64,000 nucleotides of DNA from Phyto melanocephala (GCA_941918925.1 OW799237.1:90927015-90991014), one strand, 5' to 3'; shown: positions 30,929-43,932, counted from the stretch's first letter. Program-made: numbers and translations. The notes: generated by a model not told the origin, from the letters alone.

Positions 30929-31696
30929 TATACCCATCACACAGTGAAAAAGGGTATATATAGGTTTGTCATTCCGTGTGAAATTTCTTTAATTTTCATT
31001 TCCGACCCCATAAAGTATATATTTTCTGAAAGCTTATGAATAGGGGAGTCGATTAAGCTCTGTCAGTCTGACCGTCTGTCCGTGTGTATGTTGAAATCAA
31101 CTTTCCCCAACAGCCCCCAGACATCGCTTGGACCCGAGTGAGGTATTAAAATATCAGAAATATTCGGGAGTAGATCGCTATTAAAAATCAGAAACATCGG
31201 TACATAAACACCTGAGATATGAGCAAAAACCCACGACCACAAAAACAACATACATACATACAAACGTGTATACTGGTTAGAGTAACCGTGGCATTGAATC
31301 CCAGCTGAGCCAAAAAAAAATTTTTTTTTTAAATTTTTTTTATTTTTTTTTATTTAATATATTATTTATATTTTTATTTCTTTTAAATTTTTTTAAAATT
31401 TTTTTTTTGTTTTATTATTTATATTAATTATTTAAAAAAAAATTTTTTTTTTAATTTTTTAAAAAATTTTTTTTTTTATTTTTTTTTTAATTTTTTTTTT
31501 ATTTTTTTTAACATACATACGTAAATTTATAATTTTACAATGGGATGTTTTTATATATGTGTGTTTTTTATATGTTTGTACATACATACGTATTTCATAT
31601 GGGATGAATGGTGATACAAACTACTGTTATTGCATGACTACACGTTGTGAAGGGTATATAAGATTCGGCACGGCCGAATATAGCGCTCTTACTTGT
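30929..31696 (+). mobile_element. DINE-1/Helentron-type element
   Basis: Starts TATACCCATCACACAG, has CCGACCCCATAAAGTATATA and GTCCGTGTGTATG blocks and ends GATTCGGCACGGCCGAATATA then GCGCTCTTACTTG, a hairpin followed by the DINE-1-like 3' end. The middle (31310-31510) is nearly pure A/T. A short SINE-like B-box (GCATTGAATCCCAGCTGAG) sits just before it at about 31290. Confidence 0.75.
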
Positions 31697-32688
31697 TTTA
31701 TATACAGTAAGTGGTTGAAAAAAAAATATTAAAAAAAATTGCACTTTCCCAAGACTAAAATTGGTAACGTGAATACCTCTATTATGTTTGTATACAAATT
31801 TGTTTAGCTCTGTAGGCTCTACGTTGCATGAGATTGGTAAAATTTACTTTTATTATTAACTAAACGATTAACATATAATTAACACAATATACAAACATAT
31901 GCATTTAATTATTTATAGCAATAGTCTCTTATATTAAAAGAAAATCGCAATGACCAAAAGGAATTTTTTTTTTTAATAAAACGCCTATGAATGTATGCAT
32001 ATCAAATAAAAAAAAATAAAATATTAGCCAATTAAAAACTAAACTGACGGCTGTCATGCTATATAAAAATTATTATTTTATTAAAAAAAAAACAGAAGAA
32101 AGAAAGATTTTTTGGAACTTTCGTTGCTCTTTCCCAATTAATGAAAACAAAAAGTAGCTCAAGTTAAAACTTTTGCAAGTTAACAATACAATAGATTTCT
32201 ACTAGCGATCATTTATGGCTTAATAAATTCAATTTAAATTTAGAAATGTAAAAGGTTGACATTGAGAAATGACTATTTGTCATTGTTACTTATTAAAATT
32301 GATGTCAATTGATTTTTGTTTTAGCTTCAATGTAAATCTTTTTTTAAATCAAATAAATAAGTATTGAGTATGTTCACATTTGGTAAAAATTTGTTTTAAT
32401 AAGTGTAACCATTATTTGTGTTAAGTTAATTTTTTTCTCTGATTTATGTGATTTTTCTAACATCAAATACAGTCAAAACATATAACAATGGATTGATATT
32501 GAAATTTGTTTAAATAAATACAATTTTTAATTTCATAGACATTTATTTATTATGAAAGAAATTAATACTGTATAACTAGTAGTTACGTCTACTTCGTCAT
32601 GTATTTGCATAATGTGAATACCACCAAGTTTTACAATTTTAAAACAAAATTGTCTTGAACATACATGCATACTATGTCTAAAGGGTGA
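31697..32688. other. Non-coding stretch
   Basis: AT-rich; no gene or repeat recognised. Confidence 0.45.
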
Positions 32689-33900
32689 TTTTTTTAGTAT
32701 TTGATTTTTCTGTATAAAAGATATTGGCATCATGTGGTAGTGCCAAAAATGCTCAGTAAGGCTTACCATTTCACCATGAAAAGACTAACACAAACGTACA
32801 AGGTTTTCAAATCATTGACTTTTATTATTAAAATTCTTAGGGCCAGTATTATAACTTACCGATAACCAAAGTTAGGATGTTATCGGACAGATAAATAGTT
32901 TTTCGTTACCAAAACTTAACTTTAACCTAAAAGTGTCCGATATGTTAAAGGGAAGATCACTCTACCTTTAACGTGAGGTTTATATATTAAAAGTTATCAT
33001 ATTTTCTACCGTATAAGGGAATTGTTTACTATTTGCTTGTCGTTGCCGCTTTGATTTTAAAGAACTAATTAATTTGTTCGGCATTTACTTTGGTGATGCC
33101 ATATTTAAAAAAAAAATACAATTTATTTTACAGGCAGGTTGTAATAACGAAAAATACTTAATGGTCAGTTTATTGCTCACGTTAACAAAAGTTATCTCTT
33201 ATTAACATTAACTTTGTCGGCAAGTTGTAATAATGGCCCTTACTGTGTTTGATAAAATAACATACATTTTATGGTCCTCATAATCGACCCACCATTGTTT
33301 ATTGGGACATTAATCCATTAACCCGTATGTGAATATTGCTGCTGTCTCGACCAGTGTCAATGAAGATCGTGATATGTAAATTTGCCGCTGTAATTAACCT
33401 TTGGGCTTGTGTTATTCGATCGCCTGGAAGATATTACTTCGATATGAAGCCATACCAAATACAGCTGCTGCAAGAATTGAAGCCAGGTGACGTACCACAA
33501 CATCGTTTATTTGGTGAATGGGTCTAAGGAAAGTTGGGTAAAGATATCTATAGAAAAGTTGTCTTTAGCGACGAAGATAATTTTTGGCTCAATGGGTACG
33601 ATGCAAACGAAACTTGCCGAATTTTGTGTGGAGAGCCGTCAGATGATGCTATGTTTGGTGCGGTTTGTGGGTCCACGTCATGATTTGACCCTACTTCTTT
33701 ACGAACGATGAAAACCATAACGTTGCCGACAATGGATCAAGGTACTGTGTGATGATTACCGCTTTTACCCAAAATTTAAGAATTGGAAGAATAAGACGTT
33801 GCCCAATCTTGAACGACACGTGACACCACGAACCTATTGAGGGGCGAGTTTGATTATCAATTAATCTCACGTTTTGGTGCAGTCCATCCATGGTGTAATC
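32689..33900 (+). pseudogene. mariner-like transposase relic, split by a MITE
   Basis: MKRLTQT starts at 32776 and, after a frameshift, QIIDFYY-NS follows. After the 400-bp MITE, translated traces continue: NIAAVSTSVNEDRDM, QQLGLCYS, PYQIQLLQELKPGD, IYRKVVFSDEDNFWLNGY, NLLRGEFDYQLISRFG. That is the expected order for a Tc1/mariner-group DDE/D transposase from N-terminal helix-turn-helix to catalytic core. Many stops and frameshifts make it dead. The C-terminus and termini are not clear. Confidence 0.8.
32840..33239. mobile_element. MITE with GGGCC ends and TTA target duplication
   Basis: Exactly 400 bp. The left end GGGCCAGTATTATAACTTAC and the inverted right end GGGCCATTATTACAACTTGC match over about 34 bp. 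TTA lies on both sides (32837-32839, 33240-33242), as for PIF/Harbinger elements. It interrupts the mariner-like coding remnant, so it is younger. Confidence 0.85.
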
Positions 33901-34797
33901 ACATTAGGTTATAGCGCAGAGAGAGTATTTTTGTCTTTTCTTTATATGGAGTTTAACAATTTTTGGGACTAAAATCTATTTTTTTACAAACATTGGGAAA
34001 CGAAAAAATTGTCAGCTGGGTTGGTCCCACTACCTGTATAAGTGTACTCTGAGTCCATCTTCAGAAAAAAAAGTTCTCAAAACATAGCTGAACCATATTT
34101 ATGGATATGAAAAGTTTAAACTTGTGTGAACAAAGTTTCATATAAAATTCCTGTTTTTTTTTTAGATTATGGTGCAGTAGAGTTGAATAAAAATCCCACT
34201 GAGTTTAAACGTGGTACATGTTCCACTAGTGTCAAAAGACCACTTAATATTATTGACATATCAAATTAGGGATAATGAAGCCCTTAACAAAGATGGAATT
34301 TCACACGCTTACAAAAGCTCTTTTAGAAGGCATCATGAGATGCCCTACCTCGTAGGTTTATGTTTGAATAAATATTAGGCTCTGCCTTAGGAAACGGCTA
34401 AATAAGGTAACAGTAGGTAAGAGAGAAATTTCAAAACTTGCTATTTAAATAAATGTTCTTCTCACTTATGCTAAAGCATTTTTAAATGGTATATGTTTAA
34501 AGTACAATCCTCCTAAAAAAAATTAAATTAAATTTTTGACTGTCTTCGAATGGAAAGTACAAAAATGATGTTTATCAATTACCTACTTGGTATTTATTGA
34601 AAAAGTACCACGTTTACTGGAATAAATCGATGTTTGTTTAAAGACTTCTAAAGCATTTAAATAAAAATAAATTTTTTTAATTAAAAATTCTTCCTAAAGC
34701 TGCTGCTAAAGATGTTACTTTAATGCAGAAATCAAAAAGGAAATTGTTAACAATAAAGTATAGAACATCTTGCAGTATAATGTACGAATGTAATCTA
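33901..34797. other. Non-coding stretch
   Basis: No gene or element recognised; may include the 3' end of the mariner-like relic. Confidence 0.4.
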
Positions 34798-35659
34798 TCT
34801 ATATATATAAAGTGAAAACTGTGTGTGTGTGTGTTAGCTATAGACTCCGAAACTGTAAAACCGATCGGACTCAAACTTTGGCAAGTTGTTGTACACATAC
34901 CAGGGAGTGTTTATGGATGGAAAAAAGTGGGCGGGGCCACGCCCATAAAAATTAGTTATCAGTTTTAGCTACTTGCACTTGACCGATTTTTCTGAAATTT
35001 TGCACACATATCGAGCTGTCATGACTAAATAATTTTGTAATAAGAAAAGTGGGCGGGGCCACGCCCCAAAAAAAGTTTTGATTTTGAGGTACTTGCACTG
35101 GACCGATTTTTCTGAAACTTTGCACACATACTAAGCTGTCATAACCATATAATTTTATGATTAGAAAAGTGGGCGGGGCCATGCCCATAAAAAATTAGTT
35201 ATCAGTTTTAGCTGCTTGCACTGGACCGAATTTTCTGAAACTTTGCAAACATACTGAGCTGTCATGACTTTACACTTTCGTTATTAGAAAAGTGGGCAGT
35301 GCCACGCCCATTAAAAAAAAGGTATCATTTTGAGGTACTTGCATGGCCCGATTTTTCTGAAACTTTGCACACATATTGATTTGTCATGACTATACAGTTT
35401 CGTATTTAGAAAAGTGGGCAGTGCCACGCCCATAAAAAAAGGTATCATTTTGAGGTACTTACACTGGCCCGATTTTTCTGAAACTTTGCACACTTATTGA
35501 GCTGTCATGACTATACAGTTTCGTAATTAGAAAAGTGGGCAGTGCCACGCTCATAAAGAAAAAGTTATAGTTTTTAGCCTTGCACTTGATATTCGATTAA
35601 AATTTAGAATGCGATTAAAATTCATGAAGGGCGTAGCAACGCGCGCCGGGATTGGCTAG
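34798..35659 (+). mobile_element. Non-autonomous Helitron with six ~121-bp units
   Basis: Starts TCTATATATATAAAGTG after A and ends GCGCGCCGGGATTGGCTAG before T. After a GTGTGTGTGTTAGC block come six units with AAGTGGGC…CCACGCCC spaced about 120-122 bp apart (near 34929, 35051, 35171, 35293, 35413, 35536). Each carries TTTTTCTGAAACTTTGCACA. Open frames across the units are by-products of the repeat. Confidence 0.88.
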
Positions 35660-36460
35660 TAATATATAATGTAACTAACAAAATAAAATTTAACTCACAC
35701 ATACAAAAAAAGAAACCTCATTTCTCTATAACTGGTGGAAAAAAAAAAGTTAAAAAAACCTAAAAATGAAACATTTTGCTTAAATCAAAGTCAAATGTTG
35801 TACATTATTTATATTTCAAGTTAAAACCAAACAAAACTTGGCCTTTGATGACGACACATGACGACTCATTCGTTTTAATAAAAATGAACGATGGAATGAA
35901 ACGAGTGAATTAACTGTTTGTTGTGCTGCTTAAGCAACATGAAATGTGAACTTGTTTTGTTTTTTTCTTTGTGGCAAACAAACGATTCTTGTTTTTAAAA
36001 GCCAAATGCTTTTGGTTTCTGCACAAAAAAAACCCTTAAACTTCAGGTTTTTCTTGTTAAAATGTTTTATTACCATAAAGATTTTACTATTGTGTTATAT
36101 TTTTTGTTTATTATACGAAAGTAAGATTATACAGCAAGATTGATGAATGGTTGCAGCATATAGGTCAGTCGCTTGGAGAGTGTTTTAAACATGTTAATGA
36201 TCAAATACGTATGATGTTGTTTTCTATTTAAAAATATTTTTTTTACAAAAGAAGAAGCTTTGACCTCATCGTTATAAAAATAAAAACAAATAAATTCAAA
36301 GCATTCAAATAGATTGAAATATTGAACAATAAGAAGAATAAATAACCAAAAAATTAGTAGAAAGTGAAGCCTTAACTAATATGTATGTACCTACGTGGGC
36401 AAATATTATTTATCATAGACCAGGTAGATCAATGACACACAACTACAGATTTACTTATAA
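35660..36460. other. Non-coding stretch
   Basis: AT-rich; nothing recognised. Confidence 0.45.
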
Positions 36461-37352
36461 AGGGTGCTCCAACCATAATGCACGATCTTAATTGTGAGTC
36501 ATACCTTAACGTCAAATTTTTTTTCCAACTTCATTGTGCTAGGCGCACAATTGCGACGAACGACGAATTTCGTCCAACACGTCGAATTTGTCAGTGAAAT
36601 TCTATGTATAAATTCGTTGTATGAAGCTCAATAACGACGAAAGAGTAACATCTTTTCTTATTGATAAAATTGTTTACTGTTTGCGCAAAGAAAGAAAAAA
36701 AATAATCAAAGTATTTAAATTGTTGTGCAACTCAGCAATATAATAAATTTAATTTCTGTCATAGTAAAAACTTCTTTACGTATAAGTAAACGTTTACAAA
36801 GAATGTGCTGGGTACGAGCAGTAAACAATAACAACAATTATGTTTTTGTACAACAGCTAATAATGTGACCACATTAAAAAAAATCACTAAAAAAAATCAA
36901 ACATTCACAAATATCAAAATAAAAACAATTTTTGTAGTTAACTTGTTTATATATATTTTTAATGTTTTAAAATAAAATATGAAATAATTATTAACGTAAA
37001 AACTAACTTTTTCTAAAAAAGTTGAAAAGTAAAACCAAATTTAATAAAAATAGTCATATTGTACCAATTTGACCGTCGTTTGCCGGCGTAAGAAATAGAA
37101 ATAAATCTATTGCAGAGTTCGCCACGTACAGCGAATTTCGACAAACGCCATAATTGTACGCATTCTCATATATACAAATGTGTTTTATTTTTGACGACGA
37201 ATATTCGCGGCGAAAAATTCGTCGTTCGTTGCAATTGTGCGCCTAGCATTAAACGCTTATTTGTCTCCGTGTTTGACAAATTCAACCATGGAGAGGTACA
37301 CAAATGAGCAGCGCTTTAATATTGTTAAAGTCTTTTACGAAAATGGGCGCTA
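36461..37352 (+). pseudogene. mariner-like 5' end interrupted by a MITE
   Basis: AGGGTGCTCCAACCATAATG at 36462 resembles a terminus. After the nested MITE (36542-37243), an ATG at 37288 encodes MERYTNEQRFNIVKVFYENG and GR, the typical N-terminus of this mariner-like transposase family. Homology stops at about 37352. Confidence 0.7.
36542..37243. mobile_element. MITE with GGCGCACAATTGC ends
   Basis: Left end GGCGCACAATTGCGACGAAC and inverted right end GGCGCACAATTGCAACGAAC match over about 33 bp, flanked by TA on each side (a Tc1/mariner-type duplication, though symmetric flanks TGCTA/TAGCA make the exact edge uncertain). 702 bp, non-coding. Confidence 0.75.
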
Positions 37353-38119
37353 TTTACATGTAAAGAAAATTAAAATACTACGCTCTAGCTTTTAAATCGA
37401 TTTCGATATCACAATTACAATTTTTATAATAACTTTTTTGATATATTTATATCAAAACAATTGCAATTATGAGAATTTATTAAATCCTTTGTTTCGATTG
37501 TGCCGCAAAGTGTTGCAGTTTGTAGTCTGTTTCTCTCTTTGGTTTTAATTACATTTTGGTAAGAAACTACTTTGATCAATGTGGAACTAATAGTTTTTCT
37601 CTTACAATTTTTGTAAGTTCTAACTTATAGTTAAATTAGTTAGAAACTGTTGCACAATTATCGCAAATATTCAAAGTTTTGTCAGATTTTTATATTTCAA
37701 CATCAGCAACAATGATACGATGCCATATGAAGTTACAAAAACTGTTTCCTCAATTGTACTAAATAATTCATTGGTGTACTCTTTGTACGTTTCGAGTTTA
37801 AATATTACAATTGTACCAATTTTGCCATCCCTGATCTACATCTACGAAACATGACTAGAAGTATTGGTATATGAATTAACGACGTTCTTAATTGCTGCGA
37901 ATAAATGCACTGTGTCTCTGCAGATAAAGTAACTAATATGTGGTTAGAAATATACTAGTTCCTTCTTACTTCAGACTAGTTACATACATATTTGTCCTTT
38001 TTTTTCATATATCAAACTATCGATTTTAACATTAGGTTGTCATAGGACTCCAACAATCTTATTTGTATATAGTTTTGTTCTAGTTTAAATGCTAGTTATT
38101 GTTGAAGAGTGGTGAGTGA
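37353..38119. other. Non-coding stretch
   Basis: No gene or element recognised. Confidence 0.45.
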
Positions 38120-38757
38120 GTGTATTCACCTTTTTATAGTGATTATATTGCGCTAGTCAAGTCCTTTCATTTATACCAATTTTAAATCTCTCGGTTGTCT
38201 AGAAGCTGAAAAAATTAATTTTAGTTTGTAAATTTTTGGAATATATATTTAAAAAAAAAATTTTTTCCTATAACTTTACCGATTAGAGCCCGCTTTATCC
38301 AAAAATTTTCACGAATATCTCTAGAGGCATATTATATCTACAAACAGTAGCAAAGATACCTACCTATAAATTATTCCATGGCTGAAAAATTTTAATTTTG
38401 GTGGCAAAAATATGGGAAAAACAGAGGCAGTCGTGTTTATTTGCTCATATCTCAGAAAGCTATGGGGCGATTGTTCTGAATTTCAATATCGATTCATTCC
38501 CGGATATTTCGAAAAGATTGATACCATACACAGATCTGAGGAACATATGGTTGCTTCTAAAAGTTGATTTCAACCAACACACGGACAGACGGGCAGACGG
38601 ACAGGGCTTAATCGACTCCTCTATTCATAAGCTTTCAGAAAATATATACATACTTTATGGGGTCGGAAATGAAAATTGTATAAATTACAAACGGAATGAC
38701 AAAGGCATATATATATATATATATATATACCTTTGTGGACCACAGGTGAGGGGTATA
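38120..38757 (-). mobile_element. DINE-1/Helentron-type fragment
   Basis: The minus-strand 5' end TATACCCCTCACC lies at 38757, followed by an (AT)n run at 38709-38728, a CCGACCCCATAAAGTATG block and CCGTCTGCCCGTCTGTCCG. About 330 bp (38150-38460) is close to 63520-63830, which is in the same orientation. The 3' hairpin end is missing. Confidence 0.75.
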
Positions 38758-38815
38758 AAAATAATTTAAATTTTACACAGTAATTAAAGCATAAAACGCT
38801 GTTAAATTTGTCTAG

Positions 38816-38880
38816 TCTCAGCCGGGATTTGAACCAGGGTAGAAGTTTTAGCACTGTCCTAACACACTTTTATGTTAAAT
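38816..38880 (-). mobile_element. SINE fragment
   Basis: On the minus strand, CCTGGTTCAAATCCCGGCTG is a good tRNA-type B-box and is followed by GAGACTAGAC, echoing the CAGAGACTCTG of the other SINEs. Confidence 0.5.
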
Positions 38881-39099
38881 TGATATTAAAAGATTTTTGT
38901 TTAAAAAACAAAGTTCTTTTCAATTTTACGATAATGAGTTTCTTTATTTTCAGTCAATGCTACAATCTCATTACAACTAGTTATATGACTGGTTCGAAAC
39001 GTTACAATTTAATATTTAGCTAGAGGGTTAGTGGGAATTAATTATATGTATATTTATTTATTTACTTTTATTACAATACAGTTACAAATTATATTCAAA

Positions 39100-39181
39100 T
39101 TAAATAAACCGAGCTGAGTAACGAAAACCATTTGCCCGTTGTAGTGAAACAGACCAAAGTCTCTGGGGGGAATTGAATGTG
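39100..39181 (-). mobile_element. SINE fragment, 5'-truncated
   Basis: On the minus strand, ATTCAATTCCCCCCAGAGAC, then TTCACTACAACGGGCAAATG and TTACTCAGCTCGGTTTA match the B-box-to-tail part of the SINE at 15769-15890. Confidence 0.6.
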
Positions 39182-40138
39182 TATATTAAAACCATTTTAT
39201 AGTTGGATTATAGAAATTATATACAGCAAATATGTACGGTTTATACGGATGAATTAAAGGCTAAAATAGAGACAAACATACATACAAACAAACAACCTCG
39301 GAAAATTAATTTAGGGCTAAATATGGACCATTGCAAATCTTAAAAATAAAAAAGTCGTTTGTACACGTGTATATTGCATATATATAATAAATTGTGTTTT
39401 TTTTAACTAATTAATAAAAAAATGTTTGTAATAAAACTAACTGCACCTTAAAACTCTCTCTTTATTAAGTTCTTGTTGTAGTTAGCCTACCTTCTAATTC
39501 CTTATTCTTATTGTATTTATTAGCACTAAACAATGTTAGTTGTTGTTTGTCCACTACTTGTTTTTTTTAATGTTTTATAAGATTATAATTAACTTACAGC
39601 GGTCACTTATTATTAAAATTTTACCTATTGTTTACATTTATAATTTTGTTGCGTTATACAGTGTTAGGCAGTTTGAAGTCGCTTTAATATTATGAAGCCT
39701 TGGCGTGTTCCTTAGCCATTTTCAACTTAAGGCTGAAATGGTTTTTGGGTAAGCCATAAGAGTGTTGCACCTATAGTGTAATATTAACAAATTTTTTACA
39801 TACTATTACGAACAAACAAAAATAATATTATTTTGCTAGTTGGTATATGTATGTTTGTTTAGGACATTTATGTTACGGCAAGTTTATTTTGTTTTAAGAA
39901 GGAAAAAAGGGAATGAATAATTAAATTAATAATTTGTTGAATTGAGGGTAAAACGTATAATATTTAAGAACAACATATATATTTAAGAAGGAAAATAAAA
40001 GTATGAATTAATGTCAAATTTTAAGTGGCAGTGTTTTAAACTTGAAGGGTCATACGCTTATAATTTTCAAGCATTTTTTAAACTTTAATGAAATTAAAAA
40101 CAAAAACTATTGAATAGGTGAATTAACAAGGTGTATTA
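39182..40138. other. Non-coding stretch
   Basis: AT-rich; nothing recognised. Confidence 0.45.
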
Positions 40139-40814
40139 AGTTGGAGTTACATACTATCCGTTCATGCGTTGTTACGTTTAATAATTTTTCACCATTTTCT
40201 AAATTCAAGTTACACACAACACGTTTATGCATCAACTTTTGTTTTGATCAGCTGTTGTGTTTATAGTTTTATCAACTAAAAGCAATTTTGCTAAAATGGA
40301 AAGGAGATGAGTAAGTTTTGATTATATAAATTTCATTACTTTTTAAAGCATCAATAAGCATCCTCCTCAATTGCACTTGTTTTCTTTTAAAAATAAATAA
40401 ACAGAGATGACACTTAGCACATAAAAGTTATCGATAAATAGAAAAAAAAATTTGGTAATGAAAAAATTGTGTTTAAAATTAGTTTTTATGTATTTTTATT
40501 TTTCTTAAAAGTAATTGTAAATTTTATTTCGAATGCTTCTTCTTTTATTAAAAACATTTTTTAACACAAAAAAAAAACAAAAATAAATCCACCACACACA
40601 GATTTATCGATAACATTGACAAAAAATGTCATTCATGGCTATCAACAACAGCTGACATTTTTCACCTTTTATGCGACAGATACAAAAGTAGAAAGTAAAA
40701 GTACTTTGCTGCGTTTTGCCGTGTAACTTGTCACATACAATTACACTGATTCTAAGTTTTGACAGATGCATTAAAAGGAACAACGTATAGAATGCATGGT
40801 ATGTAACTCCAGCT
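40139..40814. mobile_element. MITE with AGYTGGAGTTACATAC ends and TTA target duplication
   Basis: Left AGTTGGAGTTACATAC and inverted right AGCTGGAGTTACATAC, both followed by a related CGTTGTT block, with TTA on both sides (40136-40138, 40815-40817). 676 bp, non-coding. It directly abuts a 5'-truncated Helitron. Confidence 0.82.
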
Positions 40815-40817
40815 TTA

Positions 40818-41356
40818 ACATGGCAAGTTGTTGTACACATTCCAGGGAGTGTTTATGGGTAGCAAAAAGTGGGCAAGGCCACGCCTATAAAAATTAGTCT
40901 TAATTTTTAGCTACTTGCACTTGACCGATTTTTCTGAAACTTTGCACACATATTGAGTAGTCATGACTATATAATTTCGTGATTAGAAAAGTGGGCGGGG
41001 CTACGCCCATAAAATAGTTAAAATTTTGAAGTACTTGCTCTGGACCGATTTTTGTGAAACTTTGCACACATATTGAGTTGCCATAACTATACAATTTCTT
41101 GATTAGAAAAGTGGGCAGTGTCACGCCCATAAAAAAAATTATCATTTTCAGCTACTTGAACTTCACCGATTTGTCTGAAACTTTGCAAACATATTGAGCT
41201 GTCATGACTATACAGTTTCGTGATTAGAAAAGTGGGGAGTGCCACGCCTGGTAAAAAAAGTTATAAATTTTAGTTTTGGCACTTGATATTCAATTTAAAT
41301 TCAGAATGCATTTTTATTCATTAAGGGGCGTATCAACGCGCGCCGGGCTTTTCTAG
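40818..41356 (+). mobile_element. 5'-truncated Helitron with four ~121-bp units
   Basis: Begins within the 5' region (TGGCAAGTTGTTGTACACAT) and ends GCGCGCCGGGCTTTTCTAG before T. Four AAGTGGGC-type units start near 40868, 40990, 41113 and 41236. The TATATATA 5' terminus has been lost where the MITE sits. Confidence 0.82.
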
Positions 41357-42179
41357 TATTTATCTGTTTATACTATTGATTAAAAATTCTAAGTAGCGAG
41401 ACAGTGACTTACTTCAATGGCGGGATTATTTAAAAAGAAAATAAATTAAAATCTATTGTCTATAATGTAAATATGGACACTTAATTAAATAATTATAAAA
41501 ACATTTTACAACACTTTAAATGTAATAACATCATAATGTCAGTCATAATAAATATATCATTGCTGTCAATTATTAAACGTGTAAGGTAGTCAGTCCCTCA
41601 CTTATTGAATACTGTGGTAATTTATTATGTACTTTATTCCCTTATCATTTATTTAACATACATTTTTTCACTGTTTGCTTAATGTTGTTGACTCGTTTTG
41701 TTTTACTCTCTGTGGTGTTAACAATGAATCAAATTATCAATTTGACACCAGTAATAATCTATACTTTAGGGATTTATGCGAATGGTTGGAAAATTATATT
41801 GGCTTGCCCTCATATTTTTTATAATCGATATTTTTTAATAAATATATTTAAGTTATGTTTTGTTTTTTATTAAAATATTTTGTTTTTTTCTTAATATGGG
41901 TGCTCTATAAAAAAAAACATTACAATAACTCTTATGTAGATAAAATGATACATTTTTTTGTTGCTATAGCTTTTTGTTTTAATTACTTACTTTAGAAAAT
42001 TCAAGGTTCAATTTACAACATAAATACATTTTAATTTTTTTATTTTTGCTTTGATTTTGATAACGAATATTCCAATTATTTATTATTTTGTTAACTCATT
42101 ACCATTGGCGTAACTAGACGATTTAATGACCATAGAATTGTTTTTGCCCCCTAGAATTGTAAAGAATTAACTATTTTAA
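41357..42179. other. Non-coding stretch
   Basis: AT-rich; nothing recognised. Confidence 0.45.
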
Positions 42180-42435
42180 TCTATATATAAAGAAGAGTAC
42201 ACTTTAATGTCACCACTAACTGTGCAAATGAATCGACTGATTTCAACCTTAATTTCAGGGTACGTTGGAGATGGTCTGTAAATGGTTAATGTAAAGTTTG
42301 CACTTACTCAGTTCCACGCACTTGCACTTAGTGGTTCCGGAGATATGGCATTTAAATTTTCCTATATATTTCCATATGCTCTCCATTTTCCATATTATGA
42401 TTTTGTATTGTCACTTAAAAAGTTACCATATCATG
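42180..42435 (+). mobile_element. Helitron-like 5' fragment
   Basis: TCTATATATAAAGAAGAGTA after A is a Helitron-type 5' end, followed by ACTGTGCAAATGAATCGACT and GTGGTTCCGGAGATATGG, wording typical of these fly elements. No CTAG end was found. Confidence 0.5.
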
Positions 42436-42680
42436 TATCGTAACTTTACGTCTAGACGAGCCATCGATTTGTTCAGACTAGAACAAAGCGTCGGCAGAGC
42501 AACTGTCAAAAAATTTTTCATGTTCTTTGATATGGAGAAAAGGTATAAAGTGTATTTTGTTGATATTTTTATATGTCGTCTCTTTCTTTCATATTCAAAA
42601 TGCCTTTTAATATTAGACATCGTTGATCGAACAAATGTTCTGACAACGTTGTTTGAACAAGAACAAAACATCGACAACAG

Positions 42681-42757
42681 CGGTTCACACCAGGCAAATG
42701 CATGTGCGAACAAAAAATTGTTCGTTGTTCGAACAAATAGATGGCTGGTGTGAACCG
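42681..42757. repeat. 77-bp element with perfect 13-bp inverted ends
   Basis: CGGTTCACACCAG and CTGGTGTGAACCG bracket a core with several TTGTTCG/CGAACAA motifs. Possibly a tiny MITE; no target duplication seen. Confidence 0.5.
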
Positions 42758-43149
42758 TACGTAATGCCTTATGTGTACAATCAACGTTGTCAACTTTAAC
42801 ATTTTAAAAAGCACCTAAATCTCTAAAAAAAAGCGCGTAAATTTAATTAAAAAAATCACTGAATTTAAAATTGTTAAATGTAAATATTAACCTTATTAGG
42901 GTGACAATTGTTGCTCTATAAAATGAAAAGTGTTTGCATATTAATTTTTTTTTTATTTTCACCTTTTTAATGCATCTCTATCCAAATGTTTTTACTAAAT
43001 ATTCAAAAGGTTTGATAACTTTCATTACAAAATTTATTCTCGTATCAATTTAATTTTATAAAAAGTAGGTGCTTTATGTCTCATAAACAATACTGAACAT
43101 CAAGAAACGAGTATCGGAATTAAATTACAATTAATAATGTAAAAAAAAC

Positions 43150-43470
43150 ATCCCAGCAAAAACTCTCATTACAAAATAATGAGGTAAATGTACTAAAAAA
43201 TATTTGTTTACTACTTACAATTTGATATCTAAACACATTATTTTAACGCGTCATTGTCACGTCATTGGAGTCAAGTGCTTACCACCCTAGCTTACAAACG
43301 GGGACTCGTATAGGTACTTAATACGGTCGCTTATAAATAGGGACTTAAATAAGTACTTACTTTTATAGCAATTTATATATATTATCAATATTACTTACAG
43401 AAGTCGCTCGGTTTTTTTGAGGACGAAAATTCGTTTTAATTATTCTGCGATACGTTACTTCAAAAATCAG
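43150..43470. repeat. Partial copy of the CCAGCAAAAAC element
   Basis: TCCCAGCAAAAACTC and then GATATCTAAACACATTATTT, GTACTTAATACGGTCGCTTA and AGTCGCTCGG match the reverse complement of about 46800-47152. Inside are degenerate repeats around AAGTACTTA…TAGGGACT. Confidence 0.7.
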
Positions 43471-43932
43471 TGAAAATCTATAAGTCACCACTTTTTCAAT
43501 GAATTGCTTTGCCCAGCGTTGCCAGAAGCTTTAGAGTGAAAATCATCAATTAGAGCAAAAAAAATAATCATATTTTGAAGAAAAAAATCATAAATTTTTT
43601 TAATTCAAACATTTTATTACAAACACAAAAAAACAATAAAAATTTATTTATATTATTGTTTTCAATTAAAATTAAATTATTTTAAAATTTAGTATTTGGT
43701 TGCACCCAAGGAAAACAAGAGAGGCAATAAATATCAAATTAAAGAAAAAAGCAAAGAGCACCGACTTAAAAATTTTCCGCGTCAAAAACTTCAAAAAGCA
43801 CTAAGAACAGCACTAAAATCACTGAGTTGACAACGCTGTGTACAATGACATTCAGTCTATCTAATTAAAATTTTGAGCTACATATATATTTTCGGTCGTT
43901 GTTTTGATCGTCATTTTATTTGTGCGCTGACC

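Noticed and set aside
34952..35493. Repetitive peptides across 34952-35493 on the minus strand
   Set aside because: Translations of the ~121-bp Helitron units; repeats of one short peptide, no gene.
42298..42753. 151-residue open frame
   Set aside because: It starts in Helitron-like repeat, overlaps long open frames on the other strand and includes the small inverted repeat; no domain seen.
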